Source: Planctomycetaceae bacterium (lineage in GTDB: Bacteria > Planctomycetota > Planctomycetia > Pirellulales > Pirellulaceae). From it: DNA of 36,772 nucleotides. The DNA is taken from assembly GCA_002726515.1 (NCBI GenBank), contig PBTE01000214.1, forward strand, positions 1 to 36,772, written 5' to 3'. Positions within the stretch are counted from its first letter, which is position 1. Every line of letters starts with the position of its first letter. This document shows positions 25,797-35,608 of the stretch, one piece after another. The position numbers were made by a program, and so were the translations under genes. Below the pieces are notes generated by a model that worked only from the letters and a program-made list of their open reading frames with translations, made no database searches and was not told where the DNA came from.

Positions 25797-26828
25797 TCAA
25801 CCCGAGTCCGGCTTGCTCCCCGGTTCTAATAAGTGACAACGAACAAACTGTCCGTCACCGATTTCGTGTAAAGCAGGTTCCTCCTGACGACACCGGTCGG
25901 TGACATGTTCACAACGAGTGCAAAACCTACAGCCGCTGGGCATATCCATGATGGAGGGAACATTACCTGGAATGGTGTAAAGTTGTTCGTCGCGTGGTCC
26001 CGCCATGGCGGGCAAGGACGCCAACAACCCTTCTGTATAAGGGTGCTTTGCGTCAGCAAAAATTTGCTGGACCGTGCCGACCTCCTGAATCTTTCCGCCA
26101 TACATCACGACCGCGCGATCACATGTCTCAGCAACGACTCCCAGGTCGTGGGTAATCAAGATGATTGAAGCGTCTGACTCGTGGTGTTTCAATTCGAGCA
26201 TCAAATCGAGGATTTGCGACTGCGTCGTCACATCCAACGCGGTCGTCGGTTCGTCCGCGATCAGAATTCGTGGATGACAAACCAGGGCCATAGCAATCAT
26301 CACGCGCTGCCGCATCCCACCGGAAAATTGATGGGGGTAATCATGCAGACGGCGCCGAGCACTGGGAATTCCGACTTTTTCCAGCATCCCGACAGCGCGA
26401 TCGGTGGCTTCCGCCTTGGAAATTTTAGCATGCGTGAGTACGGCCTCCCGAACCTGCATGCCAATGCTGAAGACCGGGTTCAACGCAGTCATTGGTTCCT
26501 GAAAAATCATGGCTATCTCGTTACCACGAATTTGACGCATTTGGTCATAAGTCAAAGACAATAAGTCCAGGTCGTCCAACAGAATCTGCCCCTTGGAAAT
26601 TTTTCCCGGAGGGTCCGGGATGAGGCGGAGAATCGAGAGTGCAGTGACCGATTTCCCGGACCCTGACTCACCGACGATTCCTAGCACTTCACCAGCTGCC
26701 AAGTCAAACGACACACCGTCTACGGCACGGGCCAAACCATGTTCGACCCGAAACGCAACTTCCAAGTCGCGGACTTGCAAAAGTGGTCGTGGCGGTGCGT
26801 TATCTGCACTGTGATGAATGGAGGCCAT
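25797..26828 (-). CDS. Oligopeptide ABC transporter ATP-binding protein (OppD/DppD type)
   Basis: 343 residues from ATG 26828 (MASIHHSAD...); the frame is open 33 codons further upstream, but that part overlaps the preceding permease end and is not family-like. Walker A is GESGSGKSV. The Q-loop is MIFQEPMTALNPVFS, the signature FSGGMRQRVMIAMAL, Walker B ILIADEPTTALD, and the H-loop ITHDLGVVAETC. The C-terminal Cys cluster reads CRFCTRCEHVTDRC. It partners the OppF-type subunit to form an asymmetric ATPase pair for the YejB/YejE-like permeases. The start is 34 bases downstream of the permease stop, consistent with co-transcription. Confidence 0.94.
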   Translation of the reverse strand: MASIHHSADNAPPRPLLQVRDLEVAFRVEHGLARAVDGVSFDLAAGEVLGIVGESGSGKSVTALSILRLIPDPPGKISKGQILLDDLDLLSLTYDQMRQIRGNEIAMIFQEPMTALNPVFSIGMQVREAVLTHAKISKAEATDRAVGMLEKVGIPSARRRLHDYPHQFSGGMRQRVMIAMALVCHPRILIADEPTTALDVTTQSQILDLMLELKHHESDASIILITHDLGVVAETCDRAVVMYGGKIQEVGTVQQIFADAKHPYTEGLLASLPAMAGPRDEQLYTIPGNVPSIMDMPSGCRFCTRCEHVTDRCRQEEPALHEIGDGQFVRCHLLEPGSKPDSG

Positions 26829-26862
26829 GCGTCGCAAACCATGAATGCCTGAAGATCTAACA

Positions 26863-28002
26863 CTAACGCAAACGGCTTTGTACTTTGGGGTCAAAAGCCT
26901 CGCGGACTGCTTCACCAATAAAAACAACTAGTTGTAACGTTACAAACATGGCACCCAGTGGAAAAACGACCAGGTGCCACACACGCAAATTGACTTTAGC
27001 TTGCTTGAGTAATTCACCCCAACTGGGCGTTGGGGCTGGCAGCCCGTATCCCAAAAAATCGAGGGAAACCAGCGAGATGATCAATGACACGATTGCGAAC
27101 GGAGCGAACGTGATAATAGGCGTCAACGCGTTGGGAAGAATGTGTCGCAAGATGATGGTCAAATGCCCTTCGCCCGTGGCAATAGCGGCGGCGACGTAGT
27201 CCTTCGATTTTTCCCGGTAGAATTCGCCGCGCAAGTAATAAGTAATTGACACCCAACTGAATCCGGCCAAGATAATTGTCAACAGTCCAAAACTGGGTCC
27301 CAGGATCGAAGCCAAAATAATGACCGTGTACAAAAACGGAATGTTCCCCCAGATTTCTACAAACCGCTGTCCGACGATATCGACCCAACGACCAAAATAC
27401 CCAAGAACGGCACCAACAACGATGCCGATGGTGTAGCCTACCACGGTTACCAACAGTGCAAACGTAATGGAAATTCGAAAACCATAGGTCAGTCGCACCA
27501 TGACGTCCCTTGCCCGGTCATCGGTCCCCATCCAGTGAATGCGGGATGGGGAATGTGGCGGTGTACCAGGTAAATCAAGAAACGATTCATTGGGACCATA
27601 CGGTATCACCGGCATGATCACAAAATCTCCCGATCCCTTCTCAGCAAAGCTCAGTTGTAGTTCGCGGTAATTCGCTTCACCAAAGAGCGGTCGGCCCGAA
27701 CGGTTGGTTTGATCGAAGGTTTTCGCAAGATAGACCTTCTCTTGGCCTAAACTAAACGTATCGTGGAGGTAGCTGGCCATGGCCGGAAAATAAAAGTTTC
27801 CGTTGTACTGCACCAGAATTGCACGGTGATTCATCAACAGTGGAAGAAAAAACGAAAGTGCATAGAAGCTGACAAGCAAAACAAAGCTGTAGTACCCGCG
27901 TTTGAGTCGACGAAAACGCTTCCCGCGCAACTGCAACGGTGACAACGAACGATGGTCGCTGGCATGGGTCTCGTCGTCAGTCTTTGGCGTAGAACTGGTC
28001 AC
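26863..28002 (-). CDS. YejE-like inner-membrane permease
   Basis: 379 residues. An N-terminal cytoplasmic segment is followed by TM1 (about 39-58) and then a large non-membrane loop (about 60-165) that includes SRIHWMGTDDRARDVMVRLT, the family's conserved 'GTDDxxRD' motif. The remaining TM helices form the BPD_transp_1 domain (FRISITFALLVTVVGYTIGI, then GLLTIILAGFSWV). The EAA loop that contacts the ATPases is KDYVAAAIATGEGHLTIILR near 265. The large periplasmic loop is typical of YejE proteins and distinguishes it from ordinary OppC. It is the third gene of the operon. Confidence 0.93.
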   Translation of the reverse strand: MTSSTPKTDDETHASDHRSLSPLQLRGKRFRRLKRGYYSFVLLVSFYALSFFLPLLMNHRAILVQYNGNFYFPAMASYLHDTFSLGQEKVYLAKTFDQTNRSGRPLFGEANYRELQLSFAEKGSGDFVIMPVIPYGPNESFLDLPGTPPHSPSRIHWMGTDDRARDVMVRLTYGFRISITFALLVTVVGYTIGIVVGAVLGYFGRWVDIVGQRFVEIWGNIPFLYTVIILASILGPSFGLLTIILAGFSWVSITYYLRGEFYREKSKDYVAAAIATGEGHLTIILRHILPNALTPIITFAPFAIVSLIISLVSLDFLGYGLPAPTPSWGELLKQAKVNLRVWHLVVFPLGAMFVTLQLVVFIGEAVREAFDPKVQSRLR

Positions 28003-28089
28003 CTGTCTGCTGCTTCGCGATGTTCTGTTTCCAACCGCGGGTTTACACTCCCACTGAAATGAAGGTGGTCTCGAACGAAACGATGTGAT

Positions 28090-29205
28090 TTATTCGAATC
28101 GAATGCGGGGGTCGATCATAGCGTAGAGGAAATCAGAAAGTATGTTTCCCAACAGCGTAAGGATTGTGTTGACCACCAGAACGCCCAAAACCACGGTGTA
28201 GTCGCGTTGCTGAATGGAAGTAAATCCGAGATAGCCAATGCCATCGATATTAAACACCCATTCGATCAAGTAGGAACCGGCCATAACCACACTGATGGCA
28301 TGGCCCAAACCCGTAGCCAATGGAATCAGTGAGTTGCGCAAAGTGTGCAATAAAATCACTCGCGCAGGAGAGATCCCTTTGGCAAATGCGGTCCGCACAT
28401 AGTCCTGGCCAAGGTTATCGATCAATGAATTTTTCGTCAAAATGGTAAGCGCGGCGAACATCGACATCATGTAGCACACGACCGGAAGAAACATGTGATA
28501 AACACGATCAATAACCTTGGAAACGAATGATAGACGCTCCCATTCGAACGTGCCAAATTCGTCACTCACATTGTCCACGTCGTCGATGGATTTGGCGAGA
28601 GACGGTATATCGTCGTACGAAGAAGACTTGATATTTCCCAACGGAAACACATCGTAAAATCGACCGCTGGCCAGGAACACCAGCAACAAAGCGCCCAGGG
28701 CCCAGCCGGGTATTGAGTAACCGATAAAAACCAGCGTGGAACTGATAAAGTCAAAAGCTGTGCCATGCCGGAGCGCTTTCAAAATTCCCAGAGGAATGGA
28801 AATAAGGTAGGCCAGGAGAAATCCAGACAGGCCGAATGTGAGGCTGATGGGCAGACGATGAACGATTAAATTCCAAACCGGCTCCCGTTTCAAGTAGGAC
28901 TCGCCAAGGTCTAACACCGCAATTTTCTTGAGCCAGAGAAAGTACGCCACGTAACCAGGTTTGTCCAAGTCAAAATTCTTTCTCAGTTGCTCCAGGGCTT
29001 CCGACGACATATCTGCCGTGGGATCAAACACGGAACTCGACCCGCTCCCTGATTCACCCGAAGTAACTCCACCGAGTCGAAGTTGCATGATTTCCCGCTC
29101 GAGGGGGCCTCCTGGCACGACCCGTGTAATCGCAAAAGCGATCATCGTGACACCCAGAAATGTGGGTATCATCAGCAGTAGCCGTCGGACAAAATAAGTA
29201 GTCAT
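28090..29205 (-). CDS. YejB-like inner-membrane permease
   Basis: 371 residues from ATG 29205 (MTTYFVRRLLLMIPTFLGVT), the standard start of DppB/YejB permeases. The frame stays open upstream to 29310, but that part contains a perfect hairpin and a poor ribosome-binding site, so it is left out. TM1 is at about 8-30, followed by a variable Ser/Gly-rich loop and the BPD_transp_1 helices (SISLTFGLSGFLLAYLISIP, IGYSIPGWALGALLLVFL). The EAA motif is DYVRTAFAKGISPARVILL. The C-terminus is LSDFLYAMIDPRIRFE. It forms the channel with the YejE-like subunit. Confidence 0.93.
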   Translation of the reverse strand: MTTYFVRRLLLMIPTFLGVTMIAFAITRVVPGGPLEREIMQLRLGGVTSGESGSGSSSVFDPTADMSSEALEQLRKNFDLDKPGYVAYFLWLKKIAVLDLGESYLKREPVWNLIVHRLPISLTFGLSGFLLAYLISIPLGILKALRHGTAFDFISSTLVFIGYSIPGWALGALLLVFLASGRFYDVFPLGNIKSSSYDDIPSLAKSIDDVDNVSDEFGTFEWERLSFVSKVIDRVYHMFLPVVCYMMSMFAALTILTKNSLIDNLGQDYVRTAFAKGISPARVILLHTLRNSLIPLATGLGHAISVVMAGSYLIEWVFNIDGIGYLGFTSIQQRDYTVVLGVLVVNTILTLLGNILSDFLYAMIDPRIRFE

Positions 29206-29236
29206 TGTCGGCTTCGATCCGTTTTCTGGATCGTGA

Positions 29237-29261
29237 CACCGCGGGCTAGCAGACCGCGGTG
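29237..29261 (-). other. Perfect intercistronic stem-loop after the binding-protein gene
   Basis: CACCGCGG (29237-29244) pairs perfectly with CCGCGGTG (29254-29261) around a 9-nt loop, in the 118-base gap between the binding-protein stop and the YejB start. There is no T-run on the minus strand. Such stem-loops after a periplasmic binding-protein gene often protect the upstream mRNA and give the binding protein higher levels than its permeases. Confidence 0.6.
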
Positions 29262-29323
29262 CCAATCCTTCATTGTGAATGTGTTCCACAAAGACAGCCG
29301 ACCAACACAAAATGTTAGCCGGC

Positions 29324-31276
29324 TCAGTGGTTAGCGGAAGCGACCTGTTCTTTCCCGGACCATGGCTTCACTTCGATAGGTGGAACGGAAAGACGTGTTC
29401 CCTGGCGTTGTGCTTGCTTGAGGACTTCCCTTTTCTCACTATCTGACCACCACAAGACAAAGGCGTCTTCCCACTCGTGGTACTTCAGCAGAACCGTGTC
29501 GGGCATCCCAAACTTGTTCCAATAAATAAAGCGTTCGCAAGGCAAATACCAGTCAAGAATGTATGCGTGTTCGTTGAAGATCACTGCATCCAACTGGCGT
29601 AACAACTCGTTGCGTTTGGCCAAGTCAAATTCCTTGTCATACTGTTCAATCAGCTGGTCTGCTTCGAGATTGTTAAAACCGATAAAGTTATTGCTACCGA
29701 TCCGGTCTGCCATCGAACTGTGCCAGTTTGATCGTGGATGGGGAAACAGGCTCGCCCCCCAAGCCATCCCGGCAAACTGAAACTTACGATCCTGAAGGTT
29801 GTTCCAGTGTGTTGCGGGATCCAACAACTGCAGTTTCAACTCCACTCCGACTTGCTTGCAAGCTTCCTGATAGACTGTGAAATACTTTTCCAGTCCGTCC
29901 GACGCATAAGTCAGTGTTACCGTGAGGCGTTCCCCACTGCGCACCAGAATTCCGTCGCCGCCGCGTTCGGTCCAACCGGCATCGGCCAGCAGTGCAGCAG
30001 CTTTGGAAAGATCGTATTCCACCAACACATTGTCGAAATTCTGGGCGTCGCTTCCCGGAAAATATGATTTCAGCGGCTCGTATTCGTTGTACGCAAATTT
30101 CTCAAGCATCGTCTTACGGTCGAACAAGTGGGCCATGGCCTTGCGGACACCCACGTCATTCAAGGGGGAAACTCTTGTGTTAACTGCTTGTCCCTGAATT
30201 CCCCGGGGGAATTTCGTATAGACTTTACGGCGCACCAGATAACCATGGTCCACTGCAGCCAACTCTGACAAGTCCTCGACCCACCATTTGGCCGTGTTGA
30301 CCAGGTACAAATCAAGTTCCCCCTTGCACGCCTTGTCGAACGCTAAGCGAGAGTCGCGAATCACCACAAAACGAATCTTCTCAAAGTTGTACAACCCTTG
30401 ATGTGCTGGTTCATCGGCTGCCCAATAGTCGCGCCTTCGGCTCAAGGTGATCGATTCATCCGTCTTAATGTCTTTGGGATGAACCACATAGGGCCCCGTG
30501 CCAGCCGTGTATTTGAAGTTGTACTGCTCGAGATACGCTTCACCGGTCAGGTTGGCTATCTCATGTGCCGGCAGGACTGTCATGCCTGAAATTGCAATGA
30601 AGTTTCGCCAGTCTTTTTCCTTACAAGTCACTTCCACAATGTATTTGGAAACCGGCACCGGCTCGTCCATGTTGCTCACGATCGATTCCTTGACCATCGG
30701 AGCCAGCAACGTGTCATCGGCAATCAAACGGTACGTTGCAATAAAATCCTCTGCGGTGACTGCCTTCCCATCGGACCAGTGAGCTTTGGGATTGATCCGG
30801 AAGGTAAATGTCATTTTGTCGTCTGAGATTTTCCAGTGGCTGGCCAGGCCTGGAATAAATTCAAGTGTACCGGGGTGAATGCTCAACAACGATTCATGGC
30901 AAAGTCTGCGAATCAGTGAGTTCAACCAGGTGTTGGAACGAATTCCGTACATGCGGAGGTTATCCGGCCACGACGGAAAGCTGGATAAGATCACACCACC
31001 CTTCACAGCACGTGGGTCGCCAATCGGACCCGAGACGTGCGTCATCCAACCGTCGCCTGTAAAACCCGGCCCCCCCAGTTCGGCAGGTACCGATGAATCA
31101 CCTTCCGGAAATTCCAACTTCACCGTGGGAGAAGTTGACGTGTTTTTTGCGGACGATGAATCCGTCGAATTGGACAGCTGCCTCGAGGACGGAACACACC
31201 CGACCACGCAGAATGTGGTCCATGTGACTATCAAGAGCAACGCGCTAATCCACGGCCAAAATCGGTGGGAACTCAT
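29324..31276 (-). CDS. Peptide-type extracellular solute-binding lipoprotein (SBP_bac_5)
   Basis: 650 residues. The N-terminus is a lipoprotein signal with the lipobox V-V-G-C and Cys at residue 27, so the protein is lipid-anchored. A Ser/Thr-rich linker (about 33-60) precedes the SBP_bac_5 domain. Motifs are GGVILSSFPSWPDNLRMYG, LESLLSIHPGT-type variants, LASHWKISDDKMTFTFRINP, AHWSDGKAVTAEDFIATYRL, GTGPYVVHPKD and VRKAMAHLFDRKTMLEKF. The length and Yej-specific segments (the late WYLPCERFIYWNKFGMPD) make it YejA-like. It captures oligopeptides, or possibly microcin C-like compounds, for the permease. It is the first gene of the operon, with a promoter at 31317-31344. Confidence 0.93.
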   Translation of the reverse strand: MSSHRFWPWISALLLIVTWTTFCVVGCVPSSRQLSNSTDSSSAKNTSTSPTVKLEFPEGDSSVPAELGGPGFTGDGWMTHVSGPIGDPRAVKGGVILSSFPSWPDNLRMYGIRSNTWLNSLIRRLCHESLLSIHPGTLEFIPGLASHWKISDDKMTFTFRINPKAHWSDGKAVTAEDFIATYRLIADDTLLAPMVKESIVSNMDEPVPVSKYIVEVTCKEKDWRNFIAISGMTVLPAHEIANLTGEAYLEQYNFKYTAGTGPYVVHPKDIKTDESITLSRRRDYWAADEPAHQGLYNFEKIRFVVIRDSRLAFDKACKGELDLYLVNTAKWWVEDLSELAAVDHGYLVRRKVYTKFPRGIQGQAVNTRVSPLNDVGVRKAMAHLFDRKTMLEKFAYNEYEPLKSYFPGSDAQNFDNVLVEYDLSKAAALLADAGWTERGGDGILVRSGERLTVTLTYASDGLEKYFTVYQEACKQVGVELKLQLLDPATHWNNLQDRKFQFAGMAWGASLFPHPRSNWHSSMADRIGSNNFIGFNNLEADQLIEQYDKEFDLAKRNELLRQLDAVIFNEHAYILDWYLPCERFIYWNKFGMPDTVLLKYHEWEDAFVLWWSDSEKREVLKQAQRQGTRLSVPPIEVKPWSGKEQVASANH

Positions 31277-31650
31277 GCCAGTTTTTCTCCGGATGCCAAA
31301 AACCGTCTGTCGAACGAGTATACGATTACTACGTTTTTGAGCAATCCGAGTTTAGTGTTCCCCTGCGGTTTTCAGCCTTGAATTCAAGAACAAAGCAGGA
31401 AGTCATCTTATTTCACCACGGTCCGACAGGCCTGCGGTGCTCCCGCCAAATGACAACCGTCGATGCGGGCCGATTTCTCCACCCCAAAGTCCTCCAATGC
31501 AACACGGGCGCGAAAGATGGGAGCTCTGCAAGATACGAGAACGAGGCCTCGTCACAGCCTGGGTGGAACACAACCGGTTCCGGCTTCAGAACGCCCGCTC
31601 CCAGGGTCGCCTCACCTCGTTACCTTCCGAGCGGGTCAGAAAGTCGGCAC
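31277..31650. other. Upstream region of the importer operon
   Basis: 374 bases between the protease stop and the binding-protein start. The half nearest the operon carries the promoter at 31317-31344. The other half contains only short frames; no repeats or RNA gene are visible. Confidence 0.45.
31317..31344 (-). promoter_or_regulatory. Putative promoter of the peptide importer operon
   Basis: On the minus strand, TTGCTC (31344-31339) and TATACT (31322-31317) are 16 bp apart. The -10 box matches 5/6 bases and the -35 box about half. The start ATG at 31276 is preceded by a GGAGA ribosome-binding site (31290-31286), giving a leader of about 30 nt. Confidence 0.4.
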
Positions 31651-32622
31651 CTAGTCCGATGCGAGCCGCATGACCTGCATCAATGTGGCGACCATGCCAA
31701 TCAAGGCAAAGAGGGTCTTGCACCGCTGAAAAGAACTGTCCCCCGCCAGGATCCGCCACGATATCTCGTCAGGGTCGCCAGGATCTAAACGGATCGAGTT
31801 CCCGGGCTCTTGCGTTGGAAATTCCCGCACGGCCACGCGGTGGGAACCGCCCGCATTCGATTGAATCGCAGCCGGACAGTTCTTTTCGTGGGAGACCTCG
31901 TCCCGATTGGCAATCATGATTTGATCGGGCCGGTTCAGGTGCGGCCAAGCCTGGGTCAAGAAACGGTGCACGCGTCCGGAGTAACTGCCAGAGGTCGTGC
32001 CTCCACCGGCTCCAAACAGGACCCCTGCCAGTTCGCCCCGTGGATTGAAAATGGGTCCGCCGGAATCACCCTGCCGTGCTTCTACAGCCACCTCCACTAT
32101 TTCAAAGGGTAGGTTCAACCCGGGAGCCACGTACTGGGTGCATTTGCCGGCAGCTTCACGGTAGTTTCCCGATCCATACCCGGCAATCGTGAGCGTGTCT
32201 CCGGGCCGGGGGACCTGCGATGCGATCACCACGGGTTGGACCTCGGGCCGCCAGATCACCAGGGCTGCCAAGTCCCAGTCTTTGTCCATGTGAATCACTT
32301 GTGCACCACTCTGAAACCCGCTGGGAAAGCGCACCGTGACCGGGCCGCTGGCATCGCGCACGACATGCCAGTTGGTGACCACCAGTCCGTACTTCCCCTG
32401 CACGTCAACCAAGGTTCCAGAACCATGGCTTACACCATGTTGTTCCGAGGCGATGACGCGCACCACGGCCGAATGAGGTCGTTGGTTGTGGTGAACAGCT
32501 GCCGGATGGCGAACCTTATTTGGAACACGTTCGACAGTGTAAGCCCGTGCCAAGTCCGGCAACCCGCTGGCTGCCAAGCAGATTAACAAACCGGGACCGA
32601 AACGGAGCAGATAATCCCGCAC
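31651..32622 (-). CDS. Exported trypsin-like serine protease with a C-terminal hydrophobic segment
   Basis: 323 residues from GTG 32622, chosen because it begins with a good signal peptide (RDYLLRFGPGLLICLAASGL, ending ARA). The frame is open to TTG 32745 and contains ATG 32730, but the added 36-41 residues have no clear role. The chymotrypsin-fold triad is visible: His86 in TNWHVV, Asp117 in DKDWDLAAL and Ser187 in GDSGGPI. No PDZ domain is present, so it is a stand-alone protease and not DegP-like. A hydrophobic stretch near the C-terminus (LFALIGMVATLMQVM) could anchor the protein. It acts in the periplasm or at the cell surface. Substrate unknown. Confidence 0.85.
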   Translation of the reverse strand: MRDYLLRFGPGLLICLAASGLPDLARAYTVERVPNKVRHPAAVHHNQRPHSAVVRVIASEQHGVSHGSGTLVDVQGKYGLVVTNWHVVRDASGPVTVRFPSGFQSGAQVIHMDKDWDLAALVIWRPEVQPVVIASQVPRPGDTLTIAGYGSGNYREAAGKCTQYVAPGLNLPFEIVEVAVEARQGDSGGPIFNPRGELAGVLFGAGGGTTSGSYSGRVHRFLTQAWPHLNRPDQIMIANRDEVSHEKNCPAAIQSNAGGSHRVAVREFPTQEPGNSIRLDPGDPDEISWRILAGDSSFQRCKTLFALIGMVATLMQVMRLASD

Positions 32623-33305
32623 CCAGGTTCCCAAAGCGACACGCACCGAGCAATCAACGGGAAGAGACAGAACCCGCTTGGCTCGACAAAGCCAATTGCA
32701 ACGAGAGAGCGACGCACAGTAGGCGAACATGACAGGAGTAACCAATGCCCATCCTCTTTTTAACGGCTACCTTCGCTGGTAACGTTTTCCGTGGATCCAG
32801 AAGCATCATGCTTCTCAACCTATTGAGGCCGGCATCGTGCCTAAGTGGTTGATCGAGTTCCTCAACCGTCTTTCCTCACAAAAAGAGATTCCGCCCGAAA
32901 GCTTTGCGCTGCAAGCATGACACCACGACCTTACGTAATCGATCGATGCCTTTCCCAAAAGCTCGCAAAAGTCATGCTATCGGCACGACCATCAGTTCAG
33001 CGCGGTATTTGGGCCGCGTGAACGAGAGTTCCACTACGTTGAAGGGGGCCGACCTGGACGATGAACACGGTCGAAAATACCGGTGATCCACAAAAATTAG
33101 GTCGAATGAGTTCTGACCCTGCCAAAATCCCGGCGCATTTCGTCCTTCGGTCCACCCAGATCGACTTGGAGAAACAAGCCGCGCTGAAAAATGGAACCTG
33201 ATACCAATGCTCGGCTCGGTCCGGGACAATTAGAAGAGGCAGGCCCCCCCGCCAGCGGGCCAACTGGTGTCAAACGGGATGCTTGCTCGGCGGAATTGTT
33301 AGGAG
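32623..33305. other. Intergenic region, no supported gene
   Basis: About 680 bases. The part nearest the protease is open in its frame (see that entry). The rest has only short overlapping frames on both strands (for example 32972-33229 minus) without a ribosome-binding site or recognisable motif. A run of seven C (33244-33250) and an imperfect GGCC-rich inverted repeat lie just before the tRNA. No transposase remnant could be identified. Confidence 0.45.
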
Positions 33306-33379
<74 letters not shown>

Positions 33380-33607
33380 TTCGGTTGATAATATGGACCA
33401 GTTCACGGCGTTGCGGTTCAGCGTTTCAGGCAGAGTTCGCCAAACCTCGTCTTGCCCCAAGTCACTACTAGTTTATACTTTAGGTTTCCTGCTGCAAGTG
33501 GACTTGAACTTCCCTTTGCTAGCATCCACCCAGTGCGGCTTGGGTGCCACCCTTTGTATCGGCGGCGGCGGCGCGGGAACTCTTTTTTGGGGAATCCAAC
33601 GGAGATC

Positions 33608-35608
33608 ATGGTCACTGTTACTCTTCCCGATGGTAGTCGCAAGGAATTCAAGCATTCAGTAAACGCCCGTGAAGTTGCCGCATCTATCGGCCCCGGCCTT
33701 GCCAAGCAGGCCATCGCGGCCGTGGTAGATGGGCAAATCGTGGGACTCGATTATGGACTGCCGAACGACAGCCAAGTAACGCTGCAAATTCTGACGAAAA
33801 AAGATCCTGAAGCATTGAATGTTATGAGGCACTCGTGTGCACACGTGATGGCTCGAGCTGTCATGCGGCTGTTCCCAGACGTGCAACTCGCCTTTGGCCC
33901 TACCATCGAAGGCGGGTTTTATTACGACTTTGACTTGGAGCATTCTCTTACCGAAAACGATTTTGCTGCCATCGAAGCCGAGATGCAGAAAATCATCAAA
34001 TTGGATGAGCCATTCGAACGGCTGGAGGAACCTCGCGACAATTCCCTGCAAATTTGCCGCGATTTGGAACAAACACTGAAGGTCGAACACATCGAAGACG
34101 GACTGGCAGAACACGAAACATTCTCTTTCTATCGGCAAGGTGAGTTTCTCGATTTGTGTCGCGGTCCCCACGTACCTCGGCCGGGCGTGATCGGGGCCTA
34201 CAAGCTGTTATCCGTCGCCGGGGCTTACTGGAAGGGCGACTCCTCGCGAAAGCAGCTGCAGCGGTTATATGCAACCGCATTCTTCAATAAGAAAGACCTC
34301 GCGGAACATTTGGAACGTGTTGAGGAAGCCAAACGGCGAGATCACCGTATCCTGGGAAAACAGTTGGAATTGTTCAGCATCAACCCGCTCGTGGGGTCAG
34401 GCCTGGTGATGTGGTTGCCCAAGGGTGCCATCGTCCGGGGAATTCTGGAAAATTTTGTAAAGGACGAACTGGTCCGACGAGGATATCAGGCCGTGTACAC
34501 TCCCGTGATCGGTCGCGTTGAGTTGTACGAGACATCGGGTCACTACCCCTATTACGCCGACAGTCAATTTGCGCCGATTGAAATGGAGCAGGACGAGAAA
34601 TACTTGCTGCGTCCGATGAACTGTCCGCACCACATTATGATTTACCAATCGAAACCTCGCAGTTACCGGGAGTTACCCCTGAGGTTTGCCGAGTTTGGTA
34701 CCGTTCATCGTTATGAAAAATCTGGCGAATTGTCCGGCATGACACGTGTTCGGGGATTCACGCAAGATGACGCCCACATTTTTTGCACGGAAGATCAAGT
34801 TGCCGACGAATTTCGCGGATGCATCGAAATGACCCAATTTGTCCTACAATCGCTCGGCCTGGCCGACTACCGAGTCCGCCTGGGATTCCGCGACCCGGCC
34901 AGCGACAAGTACGTGGGCAGCGAAGAGAGTTGGGAACGGGCGCAAAAGTCACTGATAGAAGTCTGTGAGAGTCTGGGTATCGAAGCTCAGCCCGAAGAAG
35001 GGGAAGCGGCTTTTTATGGTCCAAAAGCTGACTTTGTGGTCACCGATTGTATCGGGCGCGAATGGCAGTTAGGTACCGTACAGTTAGATTATAATCTGCC
35101 CAGCGAGGACCGTTTCGGTTTGGAGTACGTGGGTGCGGACAATCATCACCACCGGCCCGTTATGATTCATCGTGCTCCACTGGGATCTATGGAGCGGTTC
35201 ATTGGCGTCTTGATCGAACACTTTGCCGGAGCGTTTCCTTTGTGGTTAGCTCCGGAGCAAGTTCGCGTACTGACGGTTAGTGATAAGTCGGAGTCGTACG
35301 GAAGGCAGCTGGAGAAAAAACTGGCCGAGTCCGGGTTACGGGTGACAACTGATTTCCGAGCCGAGAAACTCGGTGCCAAGATCCGTGCGGCTGAACTGGA
35401 AAAAATACCCTATATGGCGGTCGTGGGAGAAAAAGACCGTGAAAACGAGACCGTTTCACTGCGAGACCGGATCGACAAAGATCTGGGAGCCATGCCAGTC
35501 TCTGAAGCTGTCACACGTATGGAAAACGAGGTACAACAACGTACTGTACGCCAGACATTCACCAGTAGCGCGGGTCTGGGCGAAGGGGGATCTGGAAATG
35601 AATACTAG
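33608..35608 (+). CDS. thrS: Threonyl-tRNA synthetase
   Basis: 666 residues from ATG 33608, preceded by GGAG (33601-33604); the frame extends to 33452 without family-like sequence. Domains in order: a TGS domain (about 1-62); the editing/SAD domain with [11 protein letters not shown] and later CRGPHV; a class II catalytic domain with MNCPHH and its zinc-ligand Cys; motif 2 [19 protein letters not shown]; motif 3 [18 protein letters not shown]; and the anticodon-binding domain ([17 protein letters not shown] to VVGEKDRE). It charges tRNA-Thr in the cytoplasm and edits Ser-tRNA. It lies about 400 bases upstream of infC, as in the classic thrS-infC-rpmI-rplT order, although rpmI and rplT are absent here. 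Confidence 0.97.
   Translation: MVTVTLPDGSRKEFKHSVNAREVAASIGPGLAKQAIAAVVDGQIVGLDYGLPNDSQVTLQILTKKDPEALNVMRHSCAHVMARAVMRLFPDVQLAFGPTIEGGFYYDFDLEHSLTENDFAAIEAEMQKIIKLDEPFERLEEPRDNSLQICRDLEQTLKVEHIEDGLAEHETFSFYRQGEFLDLCRGPHVPRPGVIGAYKLLSVAGAYWKGDSSRKQLQRLYATAFFNKKDLAEHLERVEEAKRRDHRILGKQLELFSINPLVGSGLVMWLPKGAIVRGILENFVKDELVRRGYQAVYTPVIGRVELYETSGHYPYYADSQFAPIEMEQDEKYLLRPMNCPHHIMIYQSKPRSYRELPLRFAEFGTVHRYEKSGELSGMTRVRGFTQDDAHIFCTEDQVADEFRGCIEMTQFVLQSLGLADYRVRLGFRDPASDKYVGSEESWERAQKSLIEVCESLGIEAQPEEGEAAFYGPKADFVVTDCIGREWQLGTVQLDYNLPSEDRFGLEYVGADNHHHRPVMIHRAPLGSMERFIGVLIEHFAGAFPLWLAPEQVRVLTVSDKSESYGRQLEKKLAESGLRVTTDFRAEKLGAKIRAAELEKIPYMAVVGEKDRENETVSLRDRIDKDLGAMPVSEAVTRMENEVQQRTVRQTFTSSAGLGEGGSGNEY

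Noticed and set aside
29206-29310. N-terminal extension of the YejB-like permease
   Set aside because: It would place the perfect stem-loop in the coding region, and it lacks a ribosome-binding site. MTTYFVRR is the family's usual start.
33244-33250. Run of seven C residues as a possible phase-variable tract
   Set aside because: It is not inside a supported gene and not in a clear promoter.
32972-33263. Overlapping minus-strand frames between the protease and tRNA-Val
   Set aside because: No ribosome-binding site, no recognisable motif, and low-complexity composition.
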